In this document: piece after piece, positions 7,799 through 15,201 of the stretch
Layout of the letters: every line of letters begins with the position of its first letter
How positions within the stretch are numbered: position 1 is the first letter of the stretch
Assembly: GCF_024622975.1 (NCBI RefSeq)
Contig: NZ_JANJZT010000001.1
Coordinates: 1-64,000, forward strand
Source: Blautia caecimuris
GTDB taxonomy: Bacteria > Bacillota > Clostridia > Lachnospirales > Lachnospiraceae
Length of the DNA stretch: 64,000 bases
Direction of reading: 5' to 3'
Made by a program: the position numbers and the translations under genes
The notes under the pieces: generated by a model
What the model saw: the letters and a program-made list of their open reading frames with translations, nothing else
The model's database searches: none
What the model was told of the DNA's origin: nothing

Positions 7799-8407
7799 AT
7801 GAAAAAAACAAACAAAATTTTAGCCGGAATTTTAGGCGCAGTTGTACTGATGAGCCCTGCAACCACATGGGCGGGTCCTAGTATTACAGACAAGGTAGTA
7901 GTTGTAGAAGACAGTGTTGGTAAATATATCGTAACAGATAAAATTGAAGAAGATGAAGTATTTACCACTCTGGAAACTGAAGATAAGGAAATGGCAGACC
8001 TGATCAAAGAGGTAAATGAAGGAACAAAGGATATGAAGGCTTTTACTGAAAAGTTATCTGCCGTACTGGAAACAGTAACTGATGAGGAAGCAAAAGCAGC
8101 ACTTGAAAAAACAATTAAAGAAATCGAAGAAAAGAATCTTGATTTCTTAACAGGCTTTATGGCCCTGGAAGCAGAAGAAGGCGTAACTGTAGAGAAGAAT
8201 GCCAACGGCAAATATGATGTTACTATTCAGATCCCGATTCTGAAAGATACTCTGAAAGATGTTAATATTTTATATTATAATAAAGAGTTAAAGATTTGGG
8301 AAATCATTGAGCCTGCAGCTGTTGATTTCGAAAAACAGACAATTGAGTTTGAAGTGGAAGACTTTTCTCTGTTAGCTGTTCTTGCTAATGTTGAGGAAGC
8401 AGAATAA
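7799..8407 (+). CDS. Small exported acidic protein of unknown function
   Basis: 202 residues. A Sec signal peptide (MKKTNKILAGILGAVVLM) ends near ATTWAG, followed by a mature acidic protein with a helical Glu/Lys-rich middle (about 55-115) and a C-terminal beta-rich part. I recognise no family. AAAGGAGAG precedes the ATG by normal spacing, and the gene lies 48 nt after the LCP gene with a terminator behind it, so it is the last gene of the polysaccharide module and may act at the cell surface with it. Confidence 0.75.
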   Translation: MKKTNKILAGILGAVVLMSPATTWAGPSITDKVVVVEDSVGKYIVTDKIEEDEVFTTLETEDKEMADLIKEVNEGTKDMKAFTEKLSAVLETVTDEEAKAALEKTIKEIEEKNLDFLTGFMALEAEEGVTVEKNANGKYDVTIQIPILKDTLKDVNILYYNKELKIWEIIEPAAVDFEKQTIEFEVEDFSLLAVLANVEEAE

Positions 8408-8443
8408 TCAGGGACTGAAATTTTAGTCCTGGAATATTAAAAT

Positions 8444-8503
8444 AAGAATCTCCCCGGAAATCAGATGCTTTGCATGACTGGTACGCTGTGGGAGATTCTT
8501 TTT
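8444..8503 (+). terminator. Terminator of the polysaccharide module
   Basis: AAGAATCTCCC (8444-8454) pairs with GGGAGATTCTT (8490-8500), followed by a T tract. The 35-nt loop contains a small ATGC/GCAT hairpin. Confidence 0.8.
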
Positions 8504-8579
8504 GAACTGGAAAAATGCACAAAAATGAAAATCGTTTTTTGGATAATATTCTGATTTTACGTTTCCATTAAAATTGTAC

Positions 8580-8608
8580 TTGTAACCAGCCGTAAAATAT
8601 GATATTAT
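8580..8608 (+). promoter_or_regulatory. Promoter of a short stand-alone transcript
   Basis: TTGTAA (8580-8585) and TATTAT (8603-8608) are exactly 17 bp apart. Transcription would start near 8615 and reach the terminator at 8728-8785, giving an RNA of about 170 nt. Confidence 0.6.
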
Positions 8609-8641
8609 ACCGTTCAAAGAAAAGGGAGTAGCGGCCATCGG

Positions 8642-8722
8642 ATGAAAATAAAATGGTTTTCAGATGAGGTACATATTTGCGTCAGTACGGTATCAGTAAA
8701 AGATATCCGCGATATGAAGTAA
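8642..8722 (+). CDS. Possible 26-residue small protein within the short transcript
   Basis: ATG at 8642 opens 26 codons (MKIKWFSDEVHICV to VKDIRDMK) ending TAA at 8720-8722, inside the unit bounded by the promoter at 8580 and terminator at 8728. AAGGGAG lies about 13 nt upstream of the ATG, longer than ideal. The RNA could instead be non-coding. No homology is recognised. Confidence 0.35.
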   Translation: MKIKWFSDEVHICVSTVSVKDIRDMK

Positions 8723-8727
8723 GCAGC

Positions 8728-8785
8728 AAGACTTTTGTTTTGAGGCAGAATGAATCTGTCCGGAATGAAAGTCTTTTTCTTTTCT
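8728..8785 (+). terminator. Terminator of the short transcript
   Basis: AAGACTTT (8728-8735) pairs with AAAGTCTT (8768-8775), followed by a TTTTTCTTTTCTTT-like tract. Together with the promoter at 8580 this accounts for most of the 8408-8874 gap. Confidence 0.7.
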
Positions 8786-8874
8786 TTCAATAAACCGCCC
8801 GGGGACATATGATTGAAATTTCAGTTTAAGGTATACCTGTATGTTCATCAGATTGGGCAGTAAGGAGGACACAG

Positions 8875-9933
8875 ATGGAGGAATTTAACAACATGAAAAA
8901 GAAATGGTCTCCTAAAAGACCAAAGACCGGAAAGCATGCCAAAAAGGTTGTGGCAATCGTGGCCGGGGTTGCTGTTGTGGGTCTGTTTGCCACAGACTGT
9001 ACCTATCAGATCCAGGAGCAGGAGCAGGCGGTTTTGTCAACCTTTGGTGTGCCGAAAGCAGTGACAGAAACAGGACTTCATTTTAAACTGCCTCTGATCC
9101 AGCAGGTACATAAGGTAAACACTACCATACAGGGATTTCCTATTGGATATGATCAGGACTCCAATGACGTGGTGGCAGATGAAGGGATTATGATCACGTC
9201 AGATTATAACTTTATCGACGTGGATTTTTTTGTGGAATACAGGATCACAGAACCGGTTAAATATCTTTACACGTCTCAGCAGCCGGAAGAAATTCTGAAA
9301 AGTATTGCCCAGAGCTGTATCCGTACGGTGATTGCCAGCTATACGGTAGACGATGTGCTGACTACGGGAAAAAGTGAGATACAGGCAAAGATCAAAGAAA
9401 TGATCATGGAAAAAATGGAGGTTCAGGATGTGGGAATCCAGCTTGTGAACATTACGATCCAGGATGCGGAGCCGCCTACACAGGAGATCATGAAAGCCTT
9501 TAAGGCTGTGGAAACAGCAAAGCAGGGCAAAGAAACTGCCGTTAATAACGCCAATAAATACAGAAATGAAAAGCTTCCCGAGGCAGAGGCTCAGGCAGAC
9601 CAGATCATTCAGGATGCAGAGGCTCAGAAGCAGGTCAGAATTAATGAGGCAGAAGCTGAAGTGGCAAGATTTAACGCCATGTATGAGGAATATGTAAAAA
9701 ATCCTACAGTGACAAAGCTTCGCATGTTTTATGAGACCATGGAAGATGTACTTCCGGATATGAAGATCGTCATTGACAATGGAGACGGAACCCAGAAAGT
9801 TCTTCCGCTTGATTCTTTTACAGGGGAAAGCGATGGTGAAGAAGCAGCGGAAACACAGCAGCCGGAAACCGGAGCTGAGCCGGAAAATGCTCAGAGTCAG
9901 ACCACAGACGCTGCAGTACAGGGAGGTGAATGA
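8875..9933 (+). CDS. hflK: HflK-like SPFH/prohibitin-domain membrane protein
   Basis: 352 residues. A cytoplasmic basic N-terminus and one TM (about 24-42) precede an SPFH domain (from EQEQAVLSTFG), then a long helical coiled-coil rich in Ala, Glu and Gln (about 215-265) and an acidic disordered tail. HflK and HflC form an alternating ring in the membrane that modulates the FtsH protease. AAGGAGG ends 6 nt before ATG 8875. The coupled hflC follows directly. Confidence 0.85.
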   Translation: MEEFNNMKKKWSPKRPKTGKHAKKVVAIVAGVAVVGLFATDCTYQIQEQEQAVLSTFGVPKAVTETGLHFKLPLIQQVHKVNTTIQGFPIGYDQDSNDVVADEGIMITSDYNFIDVDFFVEYRITEPVKYLYTSQQPEEILKSIAQSCIRTVIASYTVDDVLTTGKSEIQAKIKEMIMEKMEVQDVGIQLVNITIQDAEPPTQEIMKAFKAVETAKQGKETAVNNANKYRNEKLPEAEAQADQIIQDAEAQKQVRINEAEAEVARFNAMYEEYVKNPTVTKLRMFYETMEDVLPDMKIVIDNGDGTQKVLPLDSFTGESDGEEAAETQQPETGAEPENAQSQTTDAAVQGGE

Positions 9934-9935
9934 TC

Positions 9936-10817
9936 ATGAAACGTAAAAAAGTTCTTGCTGTGGCTGCAGGGGTTGTAGTTGTATTTGCAGCTCTTACATC
10001 AGTTACAGTGACAAAACAGAATGAATATAAGCTGATCCGCCAGTTCGGAAAGGTACAGAGAGTGATTGATAAGCCGGGGATCAGTCTTCGCGTACCATTA
10101 ATGGAAACAACGGCAACATTGCCAAAACAGACCCTTCTCTATGATCTTGCGCCTTCAGATGTTATCACAAGGGACAAAAAGACTATGATTACAGACAGTT
10201 ATGTGATCTGGAGAATTTCAGATCCTCTGAAATTTGCCAGAACGCTGAATTCTTCAATAGAAAACGGGGAAAGCCGTATTAATACAGCAGTATATAACGC
10301 GACAAAAAATGCCATCAGCAGTATGTCCCAGGACGAGGTGATCACCAGCCGGGACGGAGAACTGGCTGATATGGTAATGGGATCTGTAGATGACAATATG
10401 GAGCAGTACGGAATAGAGGTAATGCTTTTTGATACCAAGCAGCTGGATCTGCCGGATGACAATAAGGAAGCTGTTTATGAGAGAATGATCTCAGAAAGAG
10501 ATAATATAGCGGCTACTTATAAGGCTGAAGGAAGCTCAGAGGCCAAGGTGATCCGCAATACTACGGACAAAGAGGTTGCCATTCAGATTTCAGAAGCCAA
10601 GAAGCAGGCGGAAATCCTGGAAGCCCAGGGTGAGCAGGAATATATGAAGATCCTTGCCGGCGCTTATGGCGAAGAAGGAAGAAGTGATTTTTATTCCTTT
10701 GTACGCAGCCTGGATGCTCTGAAAAACTCTATGAAGGGCGAGGACAAAACAGTGATCCTTTCTCCGGATTCCCCGATCGCACAGATTTTCCAGGGGAATA
10801 CAGGAACCGTGCAGTAA
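9936..10817 (+). CDS. hflC: HflC-like SPFH/prohibitin-domain membrane protein
   Basis: 293 residues with one N-terminal TM (about 6-22), an SPFH domain (from NEYKLIRQFG) and a C-terminal helical region ending DSPIAQIFQG. I place the start at ATG 9936 because GGAGG lies 9 nt upstream; an ATG at 9930 is only 3 nt from it. The start lies 2 nt after the hflK stop codon, so the pair is co-translated and forms a membrane complex, expected to regulate FtsH. Confidence 0.85.
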   Translation: MKRKKVLAVAAGVVVVFAALTSVTVTKQNEYKLIRQFGKVQRVIDKPGISLRVPLMETTATLPKQTLLYDLAPSDVITRDKKTMITDSYVIWRISDPLKFARTLNSSIENGESRINTAVYNATKNAISSMSQDEVITSRDGELADMVMGSVDDNMEQYGIEVMLFDTKQLDLPDDNKEAVYERMISERDNIAATYKAEGSSEAKVIRNTTDKEVAIQISEAKKQAEILEAQGEQEYMKILAGAYGEEGRSDFYSFVRSLDALKNSMKGEDKTVILSPDSPIAQIFQGNTGTVQ

Positions 10818-10903
10818 TTGATCGTGTGTGATTTACGGAAGAGTTTATAAAAGACAGAAGTTTGTGTATTTTTGGAAAAATAAATAACTGAAGTTTTATG
10901 GAG

Positions 10904-10957
10904 ACACAGCAGACACCGGAACATGGAAATGGGAAGGTGGCTGCTGTGTTATTGTTT
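10904..10957 (+). terminator. Terminator of hflK-hflC
   Basis: ACACAGCAG (10904-10912) pairs perfectly with CTGCTGTGT (10941-10949), followed by TATTGTTT. An inner CACC/GGTG stem extends the structure. Confidence 0.65.
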
Positions 10958-11048
10958 ACATTGTGGGGGATTTTACCTGTGAATATTTATCCGGCTGTGG
11001 CAGATATCATTTTGCAGATATGATTTTGGAAAAAAATAAAAAAAGTAC

Positions 11049-11082
11049 TTGCAATCTTTATACATTGATGCTAAACTATAAT
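11049..11082 (+). promoter_or_regulatory. Promoter of the rpmJ-rplQ operon
   Basis: TTGCAA (11049-11054) is 17 bp before TAAACT (11072-11077), which runs into TATAAT (11077-11082). Either hexamer could be the -10 element. A dedicated promoter fits the separation of this operon from the usual upstream ribosomal genes. The rest of 10818-11148 shows only the hflKC terminator. Confidence 0.6.
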
Positions 11083-11148
11083 GCGAACGCGCTATGAGTG
11101 CGTCCATAACTGCAGATTCAAGCCTAAATTACGAGAGGAGGATTTCCA

Positions 11149-11262
11149 GTGAAAGTAAGATCATCTGTAAAGCCGATCTGCGAGAAATGCAAGATCATTA
11201 AAAGAAAAGGATCTATCAGAGTTATCTGTGAAAATCCAAAACACAAACAGCGCCAGGGTTAA
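11149..11262 (+). CDS. rpmJ: Ribosomal protein bL36
   Basis: 37 residues from GTG at 11149 ([17 protein letters not shown]...), preceded by AGGAGG. The zinc-binding set is complete: C11, C14, C27 and H32, so this is the zinc-containing C+ form. It binds 23S rRNA in the large subunit. It normally follows infA; here it is the first gene of the operon, after hflC. Confidence 0.95.
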   Translation: MKVRSSVKPICEKCKIIKRKGSIRVICENPKHKQRQG

Positions 11263-11564
11263 TGACGGCAGTTTGTGAAACGTGCGGCTGCAGTTTGATA
11301 CACCCGGAAGGGTTGTTCGGACTGTTTGTATAATTGATTTATCAAAGCATGTATTGCCTAATACCGAGAGGCAACAGCAGCATTTAGCTGCAATTTCGGA
11401 AAGGCTGTCTTACGCCAAAGACGGCTGGGTGTTTTACCGAGGCACCCCAATTAGGAAACTAAAAACAGAAAGCAGACTTTCAGGTATGCCCCATTTCACC
11501 TTGCCATCCGGTAAGTGGTATACGACAGAAGCGCTTTCAAAAAAGAAGATGGAGGAAACAGTAC
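11263..11564 (+). other. 302-nt intercistronic region with several RNA hairpins, possible r-protein leader
   Basis: The rpmJ-rpsM gap is far longer than the others in the operon. Visible pairings include TGCCT/AGGCA (about 11350-11368), GCAGC/GCTGC (about 11377-11392), GCTGTCTT/AAGACGGC (about 11404-11425) and a GTATGCC/GGTATAC pair (about 11484-11523) just before the rpsM ribosome binding site. In E. coli, S4 represses this operon through a leader upstream of rpsM; whether this RNA is analogous is untested. A 109-codon frame here has no family features and I do not count it as a gene. Confidence 0.45.
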
Positions 11565-11933
11565 ATGGCTCGTATAGCTGGTGTAGACTTACCAAGAGAA
11601 AAACGTATTGAAATCGGCCTTACCTATATTTATGGTATCGGCAGACCGAGCGCAGACAAAATTCTTGCGCAGGCAAATGTAAATCCTGACACACGTGTCA
11701 GAGATCTGACAGATGAAGAAGTAAAGAGAATCAGCGCTGTCATTGATGAGACAATGATGGTAGAAGGTGATCTTCGTCGTGAAATCGCTCTTAATATCAA
11801 GAGACTGCAGGAAATCGGATGCTACAGAGGAATCCGTCATCGTAAAGGACTTCCGGTTCGTGGTCAGAAGACTAAGACAAATGCAAGAACCCGCAAAGGT
11901 CCGAAGAGAACAGTAGCAAACAAGAAGAAATAA
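11565..11933 (+). CDS. rpsM: Ribosomal protein uS13
   Basis: 122 residues, typical length. [14 protein letters not shown] at the start, the helix-two-turn-helix region and the basic C-terminal tail ([15 protein letters not shown]) are all conserved. It sits in the head of the 30S subunit and contacts 16S rRNA and the P-site tRNA. ATGGAGGAAA precedes the start. Confidence 0.97.
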   Translation: MARIAGVDLPREKRIEIGLTYIYGIGRPSADKILAQANVNPDTRVRDLTDEEVKRISAVIDETMMVEGDLRREIALNIKRLQEIGCYRGIRHRKGLPVRGQKTKTNARTRKGPKRTVANKKK

Positions 11934-12001
11934 TAAGTAGAATAATTGATAAAAGTAACTTAAGAATATTACATTCAAGGAAAGCGTAGGTTAGTTTTAA
12001 A

Positions 12002-12397
12002 ATGGCAAAAGCAACCAAAAGAACGACAACAAAACGTCGTGTCAAGAAAAACGTTGAACATGGACAGGCACATATTCAGTCTTCTTTCAACAATACAATT
12101 GTTACACTGACTGACAACGAAGGAAACGCTCTTTCATGGGCAAGTGCCGGCGGTCTGGGATTTAGAGGTTCAAGGAAATCTACTCCTTATGCAGCACAGA
12201 TGGCAGCAGAGACTGCAACAAAAGCTGCTTTAATCCATGGATTAAAAACTGTTGATGTTATGGTAAAAGGACCGGGTTCAGGACGTGAAGCTGCAATCCG
12301 TGCACTTCAGGCATGCGGTCTTGAAGTAACAAGTATCCGTGACGTAACACCGGTTCCGCACAACGGATGCCGTCCACCAAAACGCAGAAGAGTCTAA
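12002..12397 (+). CDS. rpsK: Ribosomal protein uS11
   Basis: 131 residues. Conserved core [15 protein letters not shown] and C-terminal [13 protein letters not shown] identify uS11, on the platform of the 30S subunit near the mRNA exit. It is the third gene of the operon, 68 nt after rpsM. Confidence 0.97.
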   Translation: MAKATKRTTTKRRVKKNVEHGQAHIQSSFNNTIVTLTDNEGNALSWASAGGLGFRGSRKSTPYAAQMAAETATKAALIHGLKTVDVMVKGPGSGREAAIRALQACGLEVTSIRDVTPVPHNGCRPPKRRRV

Positions 12398-12415
12398 TTG
12401 AGGAGGTAGCTTGAA

Positions 12416-13009
12416 ATGGCAGTAAACAGAGTGCCCGTTCTGAAAAGATGCAGATCTCTTGGTCTGGATCCAATCTATTTAGGAATTGATAAAAAATCTA
12501 CAAGACAGTTAAAACGTGCAAACAGAAAGATCTCTGAGTACGGTTTACAGTTAAGAGAAAAACAGAAAGCAAAATTCATTTACGGAGTTCTTGAGAAACC
12601 TTTCCGTAACTACTACAAAAAAGCCGACAGAATGCCGGGCCAGACAGGTGAGAACCTGATGGTTATGCTTGAGACAAGACTTGACAACGTAATCTTCCGT
12701 ATGGGATTTGCAAGAACAAGACGTGAGGCTCGTCAGATCGTTGACCACAAGCACGTACTTGTAAACGGCAAATGTGTAAACATTCCGTCTTACCTTGTAA
12801 AAGCCGGAGATACTGTTGAGATCAAAGAAAAATGCAAAGGTTCCGAAAGATACAAAGGAATCCTGGAAGTAACAGGCGGAAGACTTGTTCCGGAGTGGCT
12901 TGATGTAAATCAGGATGCTCTTTCCGGAACTGTAAAAGAACTTCCGAACAGAGAAGTAATTGATGTACCTGTAGACGAGATGCTTATCGTCGAGCTGTAC
13001 TCTAAGTAA
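12416..13009 (+). CDS. rpsD: Ribosomal protein uS4
   Basis: 197 residues: N-terminal helical domain, then an S4 RNA-binding domain (from ETRLDNVIFRMGFA). Primary 16S rRNA binder that nucleates 30S assembly and, in many bacteria, autoregulates the alpha operon. The N-terminus has none of the four zinc cysteines seen in some S4 proteins, so it is the zinc-free form. GAGGTAG precedes the ATG. Confidence 0.97.
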   Translation: MAVNRVPVLKRCRSLGLDPIYLGIDKKSTRQLKRANRKISEYGLQLREKQKAKFIYGVLEKPFRNYYKKADRMPGQTGENLMVMLETRLDNVIFRMGFARTRREARQIVDHKHVLVNGKCVNIPSYLVKAGDTVEIKEKCKGSERYKGILEVTGGRLVPEWLDVNQDALSGTVKELPNREVIDVPVDEMLIVELYSK

Positions 13010-13046
13010 AGCATAGAGGTTAAGGTGCAACTGAGCTTTTATGCGG

Positions 13047-13078
13047 TCCCCAAACGAAGCTTAGGCGGAGTTTGGGGA
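13047..13078 (+). other. Strong intercistronic hairpin between rpsD and rpoA
   Basis: TCCCCAAAC (13047-13055) and GTTTGGGGA (13070-13078) form a perfect 9-bp stem with a 14-nt loop and no T tract. It could be an RNA processing or partial attenuation site setting the ratio of ribosomal proteins to RNA polymerase alpha. Confidence 0.55.
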
Positions 13079-13127
13079 TACTATATTAAAAGTATGACGC
13101 AGCTTTCCAGAAGGAGGGAGCCTTATA

Positions 13128-14087
13128 GTGTTTGATTTTAATAAACCAAAAATCGAAATTACCGAAATATCCGAAGATAAGAAATTTGGCAGATTCGTAG
13201 TGGAACCGCTGGAAAGAGGTTATGGTACTACTCTTGGCAATTCGCTCAGAAGAATTATGCTGTCTTCCCTCCCGGGAGCAGCTGTAAGCCAGGTGAAAAT
13301 TGATGGCGTACTGCATGAATTCAGTTCTATTCCGGGTGTGAAAGAAGACGTTTCAGAGATCATTATGAATCTGAAGAGTCTTGCAATTAAAAATAACAGC
13401 TCTGATAACGAGCCAAAAACCGCATACATTGAGTGTGAAGGAAAAGGCGTTGTAACAGCAGCTGATATTCAGACAGACCAGGATCTTGAGATCATGAATC
13501 CGGATCAGGTCATCGCCACACTGAATGGTGGTAAGGACTGCAGACTTGCAATGGAGCTTACCATTACAAGAGGACGTGGATATGTAAGCGCTGATAAAGG
13601 CAAAACTGATGATATGCCTATCGGTGTGATTGCGGTAGATGCAATTTACACACCGGTTGACAGAGTAAACATGGTTGTGGAAAACACCCGTGTAGGTCAG
13701 GTGACAGATTATGACAAACTGACTCTGGATGTGTTCACAAACGGTACTCTTGATCCGGATGAGGCTGTCAGCCTTGCAGCAAAAGTATTAAGTGAGCATT
13801 TAAGCCTGTTCATTGATCTTTCTGAGAATGCAAAAACCGCTGAGGTTATGATCGAGAAAGAGGACAATGAGAAGGAAAAAGTTCTGGAAATGAGCATTGA
13901 TGAGCTTGAGCTTTCTGTTCGTTCCTATAACTGCCTGAAACGGGCTGGAATCAATACTGTAGAAGAGCTGTGCAACAGAACATCTGAGGATATGATGAAG
14001 GTTCGTAACCTTGGCCGCAAGTCACTGGAAGAGGTACTTGCAAAGCTGAAGGAACTGGGCCTGCAGCTTCAGCCTACAGAGGAATAG
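13128..14087 (+). CDS. rpoA: RNA polymerase alpha subunit
   Basis: 319 residues from GTG at 13128, preceded by AAGGAGGGAG. The N-terminal domain (dimerisation and beta/beta' contact, [21 protein letters not shown] region) runs to about 230, and the C-terminal DNA- and activator-binding domain (about 250-315, [30 protein letters not shown]) follows an acidic linker. Full length. Confidence 0.97.
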   Translation: MFDFNKPKIEITEISEDKKFGRFVVEPLERGYGTTLGNSLRRIMLSSLPGAAVSQVKIDGVLHEFSSIPGVKEDVSEIIMNLKSLAIKNNSSDNEPKTAYIECEGKGVVTAADIQTDQDLEIMNPDQVIATLNGGKDCRLAMELTITRGRGYVSADKGKTDDMPIGVIAVDAIYTPVDRVNMVVENTRVGQVTDYDKLTLDVFTNGTLDPDEAVSLAAKVLSEHLSLFIDLSENAKTAEVMIEKEDNEKEKVLEMSIDELELSVRSYNCLKRAGINTVEELCNRTSEDMMKVRNLGRKSLEEVLAKLKELGLQLQPTEE

Positions 14088-14187
14088 AATACACTCATTT
14101 TATTAATATTACCGCGGGGAGCCAAAGCATCAGGGCAGTAAGACCGAACAAGCATGTCCCGGTGTCCCGCAGATGGAGGAAAATAAC

Positions 14188-14724
14188 ATGGCAAAATATA
14201 GAAAATTAAGCAGAACATCTGATCAGAGAAAAGCTCTGTTAAGAAACCAGGTAACAAATCTTCTGTATCACGGAAAGATCGTTACAACTGAAGCAAAAGC
14301 AAAAGAGATCCGCAAGATCGCAGAAGGTCTTATTGCTATGGCTGTTCGCGAGAAAGACAACTTTGAGACAGTTACTGTAACTGCAAAGGTTGCCCGCAAA
14401 GACGCTGAAGGCAAGAGAGTAAAAGAAGTTGTAGACGGTAAGAAGAAAACCGTATACGATGAAGTTCAGAAAGAGATCACAAAAGATGCTCCTTCCAGAC
14501 TTCACGCTCGTCGTCAGATGGCAAAAGTTTTCTATCCTGTAAAAGAAGTACCGGCTAAAGGTGCTGGCAGAAAGAAAAACACAAAAGACATCGACATGGT
14601 TAAGAAAATGTTCGATGAGATCGCTCCAAAATACGTTGGACGTAACGGCGGTTACACAAGAATCGTTAAGATCGGACCACGTAAGGGCGATGCTGCAATG
14701 GAAGTACTTATTGAGTTAGTATAA
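14188..14724 (+). CDS. rplQ: Ribosomal protein bL17, long clostridial form
   Basis: 178 residues from ATG 14188 (MAKYRKLSRTSDQRKALLRN), preceded by GGAGG at 9-10 nt. E. coli L17 is about 127 residues; here about 45 extra residues sit in the middle (KDAEGKRVKEVVDGKKKTVY and flanks), common in Clostridia. The C-terminus (GGYTRIVKIGPRKGDAAMEV) is conserved. It is the last gene of the operon, followed by a strong terminator. Confidence 0.96.
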   Translation: MAKYRKLSRTSDQRKALLRNQVTNLLYHGKIVTTEAKAKEIRKIAEGLIAMAVREKDNFETVTVTAKVARKDAEGKRVKEVVDGKKKTVYDEVQKEITKDAPSRLHARRQMAKVFYPVKEVPAKGAGRKKNTKDIDMVKKMFDEIAPKYVGRNGGYTRIVKIGPRKGDAAMEVLIELV

Positions 14725-14736
14725 TTCAGTATCTCA

Positions 14737-14773
14737 AAGGGGATATCTGCTCAGGCAGGTATCTCCTTTTTTT
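14737..14773 (+). terminator. Terminator of the rpmJ-rplQ operon
   Basis: AAGGGGATATCTGC (14737-14750) pairs with GCAGGTATCTCCTT (14755-14768), then a run of seven Ts. Confidence 0.92.
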
Positions 14774-14811
14774 ACCAGAAAGCTCAGTACGTAACGTACT
14801 GCTTTTCTGGT
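14774..14811. repeat. 38-bp imperfect palindrome with perfect core
   Basis: ACCAGAAA (14774-14781) pairs with TTTCTGGT (14804-14811), and the centre CAGTACGT-A-ACGTACTG (14785-14801) is a perfect inverted repeat. It directly follows the T tract of the rplQ terminator and has no T tract of its own. It may be an extragenic palindromic repeat unit or a protein-binding site. Confidence 0.6.
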
Positions 14812-14869
14812 AGATAAAAATATACTGCACAGATACTTTATCCCGCATATTTCAGGATTTTGTCATATA

Positions 14870-14915
14870 CATGCCAAAACACCTGGCGGGACAGCGACCT
14901 GTGAACATCTGCGAA
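14870..14915. repeat. Dispersed extragenic repeat, copy 1
   Basis: A roughly 45-bp segment centred on ACACCTGGCGGGACAG recurs at 59003-59047 with only a few differences. Both copies are non-coding and stand upstream of a gene start. See the finding for comparison. Confidence 0.6.
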
Positions 14916-14926
14916 CAAAGTTTCTG

Positions 14927-14955
14927 TTGATAAATGGATGGAAGTATCGTACAAT
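14927..14955 (+). promoter_or_regulatory. Promoter of murT-gatD
   Basis: TTGATA (14927-14932) and TACAAT (14950-14955) are 17 bp apart. This implies a leader of about 240 nt before murT. The leader contains a 23-codon frame at about 15059-15130 (MGFAGFIRRFSEKAG...) that lacks strong support as a gene. Confidence 0.6.
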
Positions 14956-15201
14956 CATAAGCACAGAAACCTGACCGGACAGAAGCTTCTGTAAGATTTA
15001 CGACAAAACTGAGAATTTTTCAGACGGATCCCTCGTGGATATACAGTCGGAAAATGCTGTATGGGATTTGCAGGATTCATCAGGAGATTTTCAGAAAAAG
15101 CCGGGACATCAGATAAAAAACTGAGTATGTAAACCAGTTTTGTGTGTATAGATCCGGATACAGGGGACATGATAAGAAAAAATACAGAGGATACCAGATA
15201 C

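Noticed and set aside
11282-11611. 109-codon frame between rpmJ and rpsM
   Set aside because: It overlaps the rpsM start, has no good ribosome binding site, and coincides with several RNA hairpins, so the region is better seen as a structured leader.
15059-15130. 23-codon frame in the murT leader
   Set aside because: No convincing ribosome binding site and no conservation evidence available; mentioned only under the promoter entry.
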